From Chitinolyticbacter meiyuanensis (GTDB lineage Bacteria; Pseudomonadota; Gammaproteobacteria; Burkholderiales; Chitinibacteraceae), in NCBI RefSeq assembly GCF_008033135.1, contig NZ_CP041335.1, positions 2,051,925 through 2,115,924 on the forward strand: a stretch of DNA of 64,000 nt, written 5' to 3'. The stretch's first letter is position 1. Each line of letters starts with the position of its first letter. The position numbers were made by a program, and so were the translations under genes. This document shows positions 55,865 to 63,378 of the stretch, one piece after another. The notes under the pieces were generated by a model, which had not been told where the DNA came from, made no database searches, and worked only from the letters and a program-made list of their open reading frames with translations.

Positions 55865-56422
55865 ATGCAGCGGATCGTCATGGTGTTGCTCTGCGTGCTG
55901 CTGATGGCCTGCACGTCGGAGCCACAGCGCCTGCACCTGCCGGCGTTGCAGCTGGCGCCGGCTGCATTCGGCGGCAATGTCAGCCTTGCCCAGCAGCTCA
56001 CATTGAGCAAGGTGTCGACGGCTGAGCCGATGCCGACCCGTCGCATTGATGCCCAGCTGGAGATCGATGAGGGGCAGGTCCGGCTGGCGGGGCTTGCGCT
56101 GGGCCAGCGCGTACTGACGTTACGCTGGAACGGCGAAAAACTGGATAGCGAGCGGCATCCGCTCTTGCCCGAGGAGGTCGACGCTACGCGTGTGCTGCGT
56201 GATATCCAGCTGGTGTACTGGCCAGCCGAAGCGATCCAGGTAGCCTTGCCGCAGGGCTGGCACCTGCGGGACGAGCGACAGCAGCGGGTATTGAGTTTTG
56301 ACGGCGTGGCGCAGGTGAGCATCCGATACGCCGGCGAGCCCCGCTGGATCGGGCAGGCCACGATCGATAACCGGCTGGAGCAATACCGGCTGGAGATCGA
56401 TTCGGCACCGATCGAGGAATAA
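55865..56422 (+). CDS. DUF3261 lipoprotein of the aryl-polyene operon
   Basis: 185 residues. Lipoprotein signal MQRIVMVLLCVLLMACTS with lipobox LMAC (Cys16), followed by a beta-rich domain of the DUF3261 family (RLHLPALQLAPAAFG, LDAQLEIDEGQVRLAGLALGQRVLTL-like strands, QLVYWPAEAIQVALP). Probably anchored in the outer membrane. Its constant presence in aryl-polyene clusters suggests a role in final placement of the lipid. Four bases separate it from the ketosynthase gene. Confidence 0.83.
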   Translation: MQRIVMVLLCVLLMACTSEPQRLHLPALQLAPAAFGGNVSLAQQLTLSKVSTAEPMPTRRIDAQLEIDEGQVRLAGLALGQRVLTLRWNGEKLDSERHPLLPEEVDATRVLRDIQLVYWPAEAIQVALPQGWHLRDERQQRVLSFDGVAQVSIRYAGEPRWIGQATIDNRLEQYRLEIDSAPIEE

Positions 56423-56425
56423 GCA

Positions 56426-57622
56426 ATGCGTAAACCGGTCTATTTGAATCAGTTGGGTATCGTTTGTGCCTTGGGGGCAGGTCGGGATGAGGTCCGCCAG
56501 GCGTTGTTCGCCAAAACGCATGGCGGCGTGGCGCCGGTGGAGGAAGCCCTGCCCGGGCGCGTGCTGGACCTGGGGCGGGTCACCGTACCGTTGTCGAACG
56601 TCGAGGCCTTGCCCACGGCGTGGCGCAGCCGGAACAACGCCATGCTGCTGACGGCCTTGGCGCAGATTCGCAACGAGGTGGACTCGGCGATAGCGCGCTT
56701 TGGCGCCGAGCGCGTTGCGGTCGTGCTCGGTACCAGCACCTCCGGCATTGCGGAAGCCGAGCGGGCGATGTTCGAGCATGAACGAGTCGGTGCGCTGCCC
56801 GGCGATTTCCATCTAGGGCAGCAGGAAATGGGCTCTCCTGCGATCGCGCTGTCGTGGCTGCTGGGCGTGCGCGGTCCGGCTTATGTGATCTCGACCGCGT
56901 GTTCATCGAGTGCGAAGGCCCTGGCGAGCGCTGCCCGCCTGCTGCGGGCGGGGTTCTGCGATGTGGTGATCTGCGGTGGCGTCGATACGCTCTGCCAGTT
57001 CACTGTGGCCGGTTTCTCCGCCTTGGATTCGGTCAGCGCCGCACGTTGCAACCCGATGAGTGCCAATCGCGAGGGCATCAACATCGGCGAGGGTGCCGCG
57101 CTGTTCGTCGTCAGCCGCGAGCCGGGGCCGGTGAGACTGGAAGGCTGGGGAGAAAGCTCGGATGCCCACCATATCTCCGCGCCCGATCCGAGTGGCCGTG
57201 GCGCGCTGGCCGCGATGCGGCAGGCGCTGCAACGGGCTGGCACGATGCCGGGCGAGATCGACTACATCAACCTGCATGGCACTGCAACGCCACAGAATGA
57301 TGCGATGGAGAGCGTGGCGGTCCATGCGCTGTTCGGAAGCGGCACTCCGGCAAGCTCGACCAAGCCGTTGACCGGGCATACGCTGGGTGCCGCCGGGGCG
57401 ATCGAGGCGGCCATCGGCTGGCTGACACTGAACGAAAATCCGCAAGGTTACTTGCCACCGCACTGGTGGGATGGGATGGCGGATGCAGCACTCCCAGTGC
57501 TCGACCTGGTCGAGCCAGGGCGCCGGCTTGGTCGGCCGGTGCGGCGGATGCTCAGCAATTCCTTCGCCTTTGGCGGCAGTAATGCGGCGCTGGTACTGGC
57601 CGCGGCCGGAGAAAATGCATGA
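56426..57622 (+). CDS. apeO: Beta-ketoacyl-ACP synthase of the aryl-polyene operon
   Basis: 398 residues. Complete ketosynthase: nucleophile Cys159 in ISTACSSSAKALA, and catalytic His residues in NLHGTATPQNDAME and LTGHTLGAAGAIEA. It should extend the polyene with malonyl-ACP. By order and type it corresponds to ApeO, the partner of the chain-length factor encoded at the operon start. Overlaps the dehydratase gene by 4 bases. Confidence 0.92.
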   Translation: MRKPVYLNQLGIVCALGAGRDEVRQALFAKTHGGVAPVEEALPGRVLDLGRVTVPLSNVEALPTAWRSRNNAMLLTALAQIRNEVDSAIARFGAERVAVVLGTSTSGIAEAERAMFEHERVGALPGDFHLGQQEMGSPAIALSWLLGVRGPAYVISTACSSSAKALASAARLLRAGFCDVVICGGVDTLCQFTVAGFSALDSVSAARCNPMSANREGINIGEGAALFVVSREPGPVRLEGWGESSDAHHISAPDPSGRGALAAMRQALQRAGTMPGEIDYINLHGTATPQNDAMESVAVHALFGSGTPASSTKPLTGHTLGAAGAIEAAIGWLTLNENPQGYLPPHWWDGMADAALPVLDLVEPGRRLGRPVRRMLSNSFAFGGSNAALVLAAAGENA

Positions 57623-58074
57623 CGGATATCGCCATCGCGGATCTGGTGCCACATGCCGGTACCATGTGCCTGCTCGATACCTTCGTCGCCGCGGAAGGTG
57701 AGTCGCTGACCGCTGAAGTCACGATCCGGGCGGATAGCCTGTTCTGTCGCAACGGCGAGGTGGGTGGCTGGGTCGGTATCGAATTCATGGCTCAGGCCGT
57801 TGCCGCCTGGGCGGGGTGGCGCGCACGGCAGCGGGGCGGCTTGCCCCAGGTGGGATTCCTGCTCGGCAGCCGCAAGTACGAATGCAGCCGCCCGGCCTTC
57901 TTTCCGGGCGAGCGCCTGCGCGTGCAGGTTACGCGCCAATTCCAGGCCGACAACGGCTTGGGACAGTTCGATTGCCGCATCGAAATTGCCGGTGACACCG
58001 TGGCAAGTGCCGCGTTGACCGTGTTCGAGCCGGACGATGCCGCAGGATTTTTGCAAGGAAAGACTCATGAATGA
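57619..58074 (+). CDS. apeP: 3-hydroxyacyl-ACP dehydratase of the aryl-polyene operon
   Basis: 151 residues. Hotdog-fold dehydratase: LVPHAGTMCLLDTFVAAEG with the catalytic His region, and WVGIEFMAQAVAAWAGW with the conserved Glu and Gln on the central helix. It makes the trans double bonds of the polyene. It is a second dehydratase next to the one fused to the ligase. Overlaps the reductase gene by 8 bases. Confidence 0.88.
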   Translation: MTDIAIADLVPHAGTMCLLDTFVAAEGESLTAEVTIRADSLFCRNGEVGGWVGIEFMAQAVAAWAGWRARQRGGLPQVGFLLGSRKYECSRPAFFPGERLRVQVTRQFQADNGLGQFDCRIEIAGDTVASAALTVFEPDDAAGFLQGKTHE

Positions 58075-58798
58075 CAAGACGGTGCTGGTCACCGGCTCCA
58101 GCCGCGGAATCGGCCGCGCCATCGCGCTGCGCCTGGCGAACGAGGGCTACGATGTGGTGCTGCATTGCCGTAGCCAGCGCGAGGAGGCGGAGGCGGTTGC
58201 CGAGCAGATCCGCAGTGCGGGCCGATCGGCACGCGTGCTGCAGTTCGATGTGGCCCAGCGCGAGCAGGCGGCCGAAGCGCTGCTCGCCGATGTCGAGGCA
58301 CATGGTTGCTACTACGGCGTGGTGTGCAATGCTGGCATTGCCAGGGACAACGCGTTTCCGGCCATGCCGGGCGAGGATTGGGATGCCGTCGTCCACACCA
58401 ATCTGGATGGTTTCTACAATGTGCTGCACCCGCTGACCATGCCGCTGGTGCGCCGTCGCAAGCCGGGCCGCATCGTCACGCTGGCATCGGTATCGGGCTT
58501 GATGGGCAATCGTGGCCAGGTGAACTACAGCGCTGCCAAGGCGGGCATCATCGGCGCAACCAAGGCACTGGCGGTTGAGCTGGCGAGCCGCGGCATCACC
58601 GTCAATTGCGTGGCGCCAGGCCTGATCGATACGGAGATGGTCGAGCCACACGTGCTGGAAGAGGCGCTGAAGATCATTCCGGCGCGCCGCATGGGCAAGC
58701 CGGAGGAAGTGGCGGCGGTCGTGAGTTTTCTGCTCGGCGCAGACGCCGCATACATCACGCGGCAGGTGATCTCGGTGAATGGGGGGATGATGGGATGA
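58067..58798 (+). CDS. apeQ: 3-ketoacyl-ACP reductase (FabG-type) of the aryl-polyene operon
   Basis: 243 residues. Classical short-chain dehydrogenase: cofactor motif TGSSRGIGRA, NAGI, catalytic Ser in LASVSGLMGN, Tyr and Lys in YSAAKAG, and C-terminal SVNGGM. It reduces each 3-ketoacyl-ACP before dehydration. MNDKTVLVTG is the family start; the in-frame start 30 bases upstream lies inside the dehydratase gene. Overlaps the last ketosynthase gene (ATGA). Confidence 0.92.
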   Translation: MNDKTVLVTGSSRGIGRAIALRLANEGYDVVLHCRSQREEAEAVAEQIRSAGRSARVLQFDVAQREQAAEALLADVEAHGCYYGVVCNAGIARDNAFPAMPGEDWDAVVHTNLDGFYNVLHPLTMPLVRRRKPGRIVTLASVSGLMGNRGQVNYSAAKAGIIGATKALAVELASRGITVNCVAPGLIDTEMVEPHVLEEALKIIPARRMGKPEEVAAVVSFLLGADAAYITRQVISVNGGMMG

Positions 58799-60027
58799 AG
58801 CGCGTCGTCATCACCGGCCTCGGTGCGATCAGCCCGCTGGGGCATGACTGGGAAACGGTCGAAGCTCGATTGCGCGGCGGGCGCAACGCGGTCCAGGTCA
58901 TCGAGCCGTGGGCTGATTACGATGGGCTCCACACGCAGGTCGGCGCGCCGGCTGCACCGTTCACCTTGCCGGAGCACTACAACCGCAAGACATTGCGCAG
59001 CATGGGGCGGGTTGCAGTGATGGCAACGCGGGCGAGCGAGCTGGCGCTGGCGGATGCCGGCCTGCTGGGTGATCCGCTGGTCAAAAGCGGGCGCATGGGC
59101 ATTGCATACGGGTCGTCTTCCGGCACGCCAGCCTCACTCGGCGACTTCGGGCGCATGGTGAACGAGAAAACCACCGAAGGCATCACTGCCACCACCTACA
59201 TCAAGATGATGTCGCATACCGCTGCGGTGAACATGGGCGTGTTCTTCGGTATGACCGGGCGCATCATTCCCACCGCAAGCGCCTGTACATCCGGCAGCCA
59301 GGGAATCGGCTACGCCTACGAGGCCATCCAGAGCGGCCGCCAGGTGGCCATGCTGGCGGGAGGTGCCGAGGAGCTCGATGCCACCGAGGCGGCGGTATTC
59401 GATACCTTGTTCGCCACCAGCGTGCAATACAACGCCCGGCCCACGCTGACCCCGCGACCGTTCGATGCGAACCGTGACGGCTTGGTGCTGGGCGAAGGCG
59501 CCTGCACCATGGTGCTGGAGGAGCTAGAGCACGCCATGGCACGCGGTGCGCACATCCATGCCGAGATCGTTGGTTATGGCACCAACAGCGATGGTCAGCA
59601 TGTGACCCAGCCCAAGGCCGAAACCATGGCGATCGCCATGCAGCTTGCGCTGGAGCAGGCCGGTTTGCAGCCCGCAGACATCGGCTACGTGAACGCACAC
59701 GGTACCGCGACAGATCACGGCGACGTGGCCGAGGCGGCTGCAACCCATGCCGTCTTCGGGGAGCGCATGCCGATCTCCTCGCTGAAGAGCTACATGGGTC
59801 ATACCCTTGGCGCTTGTGGTGCGCTTGAAGCCTGGATGACGTTGGAAATGCAGCGCGATGGCTGGTTCGCACCAACGCTGAACCTCGATACGGTCGATCC
59901 GCGCTGTGCTCCGCTCGACTATCTCACTGGCTCAGGCCGGATGCTGGATGTCGAGTTCGTGATGAGCAACAACTTTGCCTTTGGCGGCATCAACACCTCG
60001 TTGGTGTTGCGCCGCTGGGCAGCCTAA
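58795..60027 (+). CDS. apeR: Second beta-ketoacyl-ACP synthase (FabF-type) of the aryl-polyene operon
   Basis: 410 residues. Complete FabF-like enzyme: MKRVVITGLGAISPLG, nucleophile Cys in TASACTSGSQGIG, His in NAHGTATDHGD and SYMGHTLGACGALEA, and a C-terminal FAFGGINTSLVL. With a second full ketosynthase the system can separate starter condensation from elongation. MKRVV is chosen as start; the longer frame inside the reductase gene is a shadow. Last biosynthetic gene of the operon. Confidence 0.92.
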   Translation: MKRVVITGLGAISPLGHDWETVEARLRGGRNAVQVIEPWADYDGLHTQVGAPAAPFTLPEHYNRKTLRSMGRVAVMATRASELALADAGLLGDPLVKSGRMGIAYGSSSGTPASLGDFGRMVNEKTTEGITATTYIKMMSHTAAVNMGVFFGMTGRIIPTASACTSGSQGIGYAYEAIQSGRQVAMLAGGAEELDATEAAVFDTLFATSVQYNARPTLTPRPFDANRDGLVLGEGACTMVLEELEHAMARGAHIHAEIVGYGTNSDGQHVTQPKAETMAIAMQLALEQAGLQPADIGYVNAHGTATDHGDVAEAAATHAVFGERMPISSLKSYMGHTLGACGALEAWMTLEMQRDGWFAPTLNLDTVDPRCAPLDYLTGSGRMLDVEFVMSNNFAFGGINTSLVLRRWAA

Positions 60028-60054
60028 AACCCTTCGATCAGGAGTTCATGCGTC

Positions 60055-60498
60055 ATGAAACATATCGTTTTACTGGTTGGCTTGTTGATTGCGTTGGCGC
60101 AATCCTTGGTCTTCGCAGGGGGAATGCCAGTCCCCATCGTCGATCCTTCGGTCAGCCTGCCTTCATTGACCGGAAAAACACAGACAGCGCAAGACGTGAG
60201 GGCGTACATCCTGGCGTCGGGTGCAACATTGAAGTCCGGCACAATAGCCATGCCCATGGTTGTCGACAGCGATGAGCCGGGTTTGCTCAAGCTCACCTTC
60301 AACAAGCAAAACAAGCATTTCTTCACGATCACCGTGAATTATGACGCCAGCTCGTACCAGATCAAATATGTCCAAAGCGAGAATCTCGATTACCGGGATG
60401 AGGACGGCGTGCGCAAGATCCACCGCAACTACCCGATCTGGATACAGTCATTGGTCAATGGCATTGCGGCGGCTCAATTGGCTAGTCCGTCAAATTGA
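60055..60498 (+). CDS. Small secreted hypothetical protein
   Basis: 147 residues. Signal peptide MKHIVLLVGLLIALAQSLVFA, then a mature domain with KTQTAQDVRAYILASGATL and beta-strand segments (GLLKLTFNKQNKHFFTITVNYDASS, YQIKYVQSENLDY). The latter resemble the tail-side half of small periplasmic proteins found with the gene after it. I do not recognise the family. It starts 27 bases after the last ketosynthase gene, has GGAG 10 bases upstream, and is clearly less GC-rich than the operon. Confidence 0.72.
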   Translation: MKHIVLLVGLLIALAQSLVFAGGMPVPIVDPSVSLPSLTGKTQTAQDVRAYILASGATLKSGTIAMPMVVDSDEPGLLKLTFNKQNKHFFTITVNYDASSYQIKYVQSENLDYRDEDGVRKIHRNYPIWIQSLVNGIAAAQLASPSN

Positions 60499-60550
60499 CT
60501 GGCAGCACGAACAGATTCCGTTGTTCTTCCCAATCTTGAAAAGGCATTTC

Positions 60551-60988
60551 ATGAAGAAAGCAATGCTATTGCTGTCGTTGTTCGTTGCTGCGTATGCAAC
60601 CCAAGCCGCCGCGCGCGACGACATCGTCAATATCTCGTTGGCTGATGTATTGGCCATGCCTGAAGCCGAAGGCAAGCTCGATGGTTCGGTGAAGTTCTTC
60701 CTGGCTGGCCAGAAAACGCCGAAAATCGTGCAAAAGCTCGATAGCGATGTGTCGAACCAGAAAACCAATGGCGTAGGTAAGAGCGATGAATTCGGCTGCA
60801 AGTGGGCCGCCTTGTCAGCATTGGTGCAATTCCAAAAATCAGCCAAGGAACGTGGTGCCAATGCCGTGGTCGATCTGGTCAGCTACTACAAGAAAAACGA
60901 AACCCGTAGCGATACGACGATCGAATGCCATGCGGGCAGCTTTGTGATCGGCGTTGCATTGAAGGGTAATTACGCCAAGATCCAATAA
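60551..60988 (+). CDS. Small secreted protein of the so-called 'excinuclease ATPase subunit' family
   Basis: 145 residues. Signal peptide MKKAMLLLSLFVAAYATQAAA, then ISLADVLAMPEAEGKLDGSVKFFLAGQ, VSNQKTNGVGKSDEFGCKWAALSAL and GANAVVDLVSYYKKNE. Close relatives are often labelled excinuclease ABC subunit A. That label is certainly wrong for a 145-residue exported protein without ATPase motifs. Two Cys (in EFGCKW and IECHAG) could form a disulfide. Function unknown. Its stop codon lies in a hairpin, followed by a terminator. Confidence 0.85.
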   Translation: MKKAMLLLSLFVAAYATQAAARDDIVNISLADVLAMPEAEGKLDGSVKFFLAGQKTPKIVQKLDSDVSNQKTNGVGKSDEFGCKWAALSALVQFQKSAKERGANAVVDLVSYYKKNETRSDTTIECHAGSFVIGVALKGNYAKIQ

Positions 60989-61043
60989 GACATAGGTCTT
61001 ATTGATGGTGAAGAACAACGGGCGCGATGCGCCCGTTGTTCTT
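60983..61043. terminator. Tandem hairpins between convergent genes
   Basis: Hairpin 1: CAATAAGAC / GTCTTATTG (60983-61004, loop ATAG), which includes the stop codon of the upstream gene. Hairpin 2: a perfect 15-bp stem (61011-61025 with 61029-61043, loop GAT) with a GGGCGC core and AA/TT ends. It is likely a bidirectional terminator for the upstream gene and the leftward DUF3325 gene. Confidence 0.75.
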
Positions 61044-61054
61044 TAGAGCAATGG

Positions 61055-61384
61055 CTAGACCGCTACGGACGTGCAAAGTAGGCCTAGCGTGCCCGCCAAC
61101 AGTAAAACCATGCCGACCCACCTGGGCCGATACGCCAGCCACAGCAGCTGTGCGCAGGCGCCGACGGTGAGTAGGCCTACCCACAGCACGGCGCCCTTGG
61201 GCCAGCCCAGCGCGCTGGCCGACAGCAGCAGGGTGAGGGCGAGCAGCAGCCAGCCGGTGAGGCGCAACACCTTGGCCCGCCGCGGCGACGGGGTACGGCC
61301 GAAGACGTCGCGGTGGTGACCGTCCATGGCGAGGCTCAGTGCACCGAAGGCAGCCATGCTGCAGAACAGGGCGGCGACCATCAT
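61055..61384 (-). CDS. DUF3325 membrane protein
   Basis: 109 residues. Hydrophobic, with about four helices; it begins MMVAALFCSMAAFGALSLAMDGHHRDVFGR. SPRRAKVLRLTGWLLLALTLLLSASALGW is the conserved part of DUF3325. The family is found only beside PepSY-type proteins in iron-uptake loci. Its start overlaps the stop of the PepSY gene (ATGA). The longer antisense-like frame extending to 61885 is not used. Confidence 0.83.
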   Translation of the reverse strand: MMVAALFCSMAAFGALSLAMDGHHRDVFGRTPSPRRAKVLRLTGWLLLALTLLLSASALGWPKGAVLWVGLLTVGACAQLLWLAYRPRWVGMVLLLAGTLGLLCTSVAV

Positions 61385-62952
61385 GGCGTGTCCTCCACCA
61401 GTTGGGCGGAGGCGGCCGGCTTGCGGGCCGGGCGCGGCACCGGCAGGGCCTGGCCGGCGCGATGCACTTTCCAGGCGGCCCAGGCCAGGGCCGCGGCGGC
61501 GCCGAGCGCGGTGAGCTCGAACCCGGCGTAGGTCCAATCGCCCTGGCGTAGGCTGGCCGGCAACGATTGCGGGGTCGTGATCGCAGAAAGCAGCGGCAGC
61601 AGCGCAAAGGCCAGCGCGCCGAGACCCAGCTGTTCGCGCCAGGCTGCACGGGTCGGTCGCAACGCCGCGTGGGCCAAGGCCGTTGCCCAGACGATGAAGA
61701 AGCACAGCACTTCCTCGCTGGCGCGTTCCGGCCGGGCCAGTGGCAGCAAGCGGTTGCCCCAGAAGAAGGCGGCGACGGCGAGCGGCAGCCCGGCAACAGT
61801 GGCGATATTGAGCACCACCACGCAGCGGGTCCCGAAGCCGGCCTTGCCGGTCTTGGTGTCGCGCTGCTGGCGCTTGATGCTCCACAGTACGAGGCCGGTG
61901 GCGATCATCAGGCTGCCAACCAGGCCGGAGAGGAAATACAGCCAGCGGGTGGGGTAATCGGCAAAGCGGGCGATGTGCAGGCCGTAGATCACATCGTGGG
62001 TCAGCGTCGCCGGTCCGGGCGTCACCAGCACTTGCTGCACCTTGCCGTTGACACCATCGAATACCACGCCAGCGCCGCGCATCTGCAACTGGCCGCTGTC
62101 GGCACGGAATACGGTCACGCGCGCATTCGCATCGCCTGGCGCGGTGACCGTCACGTCACCGATCGGGCCACCTTGCCAGTGCTCGATGGCCGATCTCGCG
62201 AGCGGTGCCAGCGGTTGCAGTGGGCGGGTGATGCCGGCAGCCGTGGGCGCGGCCGGTTCCAGGCCTTGCTCGGCGTAGAACGCGGTCGCATCGCCATCGT
62301 AAAGCGCGTTGATCGCGGCCGGCATGGTCATCGACAGCAGCGTGACCAACCCGCTGTAGGTCATCACCAGATGAAACGGCAGCGCCAATACGCCCAGCGC
62401 GTTGTGGGCATCCAGCCAGGAACGTTGCGCGGCCTTCTTCGGGCGGAAGGTGAAGAAGTCCTTGAAGAAGCGGCGGTGGGTGACGATGCCGCTGACGAGC
62501 GCCACCAGCATCACCATGGCAGCGAAGCAGGCCAGCCAGCGGCCCCAGGGGTAGGGCATCTGCAGCTCGAAATGGAAGCGGTAGAAGAATTCGCCGCCCA
62601 GCGTGGCGCGCTGCTTGACCAATTGCCCGGAGCCCGGATCGAGCAGCACGTCGTGCCAACTGCCGTCCGCCGCCTCCCAGTAGAGCGGCAACGCGGTCTC
62701 GCGGGCTTCCGGCACATTGATGAACCAGCGCTTGGCCCCGTCGGCATGGCTGCGCAGATAGCGATCGGCCGCGGCGATGGCCTCGAACTGATCAACCGCC
62801 GCCGTGGGCTGGTCCGGTCGCATCCAGTGGCTGATCTCTGGACGGAACACCGCAAGGGTGCCGGTCACGAAGATGGCAAGCAGCAGCCAGCCGAGCACGA
62901 GCCCGGTCCAGGTGTGCAGCCAGGCCATTGATTGGCGCAAGCCCTGCTTCAT
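61381..62952 (-). CDS. PepSY-associated transmembrane protein (iron-uptake type)
   Basis: 523 residues. N-terminal helix segment MAWLHTWTGLVLGWLLLAIFVTGTLAVFRPEISHW is the PepSY_TM hallmark. Two periplasmic PepSY-like domains lie between helices, with further membrane spans near 140-160, 190-215, 330-360 and in the C-terminal part. Such proteins (PiuB-like) are induced by iron starvation and are thought to reduce ferric siderophores at the inner membrane. Coupled at both ends with DUF3649 and DUF3325 genes. Confidence 0.9.
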   Translation of the reverse strand: MKQGLRQSMAWLHTWTGLVLGWLLLAIFVTGTLAVFRPEISHWMRPDQPTAAVDQFEAIAAADRYLRSHADGAKRWFINVPEARETALPLYWEAADGSWHDVLLDPGSGQLVKQRATLGGEFFYRFHFELQMPYPWGRWLACFAAMVMLVALVSGIVTHRRFFKDFFTFRPKKAAQRSWLDAHNALGVLALPFHLVMTYSGLVTLLSMTMPAAINALYDGDATAFYAEQGLEPAAPTAAGITRPLQPLAPLARSAIEHWQGGPIGDVTVTAPGDANARVTVFRADSGQLQMRGAGVVFDGVNGKVQQVLVTPGPATLTHDVIYGLHIARFADYPTRWLYFLSGLVGSLMIATGLVLWSIKRQQRDTKTGKAGFGTRCVVVLNIATVAGLPLAVAAFFWGNRLLPLARPERASEEVLCFFIVWATALAHAALRPTRAAWREQLGLGALAFALLPLLSAITTPQSLPASLRQGDWTYAGFELTALGAAAALAWAAWKVHRAGQALPVPRPARKPAASAQLVEDTP

Positions 62953-63263
62953 CGCATGCCTCCCAGCCAGGCCAGTGCGGCCAGCAATGCCGTCGCCGCG
63001 GTGATGGCCAGGGCAGCGTGCCAGGCGCGACGTGGGGTGAACACCAAGAGCGCGGTGATGCCGTAGACGAGGATGGAGAGCAGCGAGGCGGTCACGGCCG
63101 CCTCACCGCGTTTCAGCGGCAACCAGACTGCGCTGCAGGCGGCGAAGGCATAGGCCAGCGCATAGCCACCGAACACAGCAACCAGCACGCGTACGGCCAC
63201 GGCGCAACGATAGGACCACGCCAGCCTGGCCGGCGAAGAGGGGGAGGAAGGTAGTGCGGACAT
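62949..63263 (-). CDS. DUF3649 membrane protein
   Basis: 104 residues. MSALPSSPSSPARLAWSYRCAVAVRVLVAVFGGYALAY begins the protein by key features: three hydrophobic helices and the motifs VFGGYALAYA and VFTPRRAWHAAL. DUF3649 genes regularly precede PepSY iron-uptake genes. Start at 63263 is preferred, since a longer frame would extend through the Fur box. The stop overlaps the PepSY start. Confidence 0.82.
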   Translation of the reverse strand: MSALPSSPSSPARLAWSYRCAVAVRVLVAVFGGYALAYAFAACSAVWLPLKRGEAAVTASLLSILVYGITALLVFTPRRAWHAALAITAATALLAALAWLGGMR

Positions 63264-63301
63264 CGAAACCTGCGCGGCCCGATCGGGCCGCCTTTGGATT
63301 G

Positions 63302-63316
63302 TGAGAATAATTCTCA
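63302..63316 (-). promoter_or_regulatory. Fur box of the DUF3649-PepSY-DUF3325 operon
   Basis: TGAGAAT-A-ATTCTCA, a perfect 7-1-7 inverted repeat of the Fur type. It lies 39 bases upstream of the DUF3649 start and behind the DUF4198 gene, so the three membrane genes have their own iron-repressed promoter. Confidence 0.82.
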
Positions 63317-63378
63317 GTGTGAAGGGGGGCGCGCACGGCGGCAAGAGGGCAACCGCCGAAAGCGTTCAGCGCAGTACA

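Noticed and set aside
60551..60988. Excinuclease (UvrA) function for the small secreted protein
   Set aside because: The protein has a signal peptide, 145 residues and no ATPase or zinc motifs; the common label is an annotation error.
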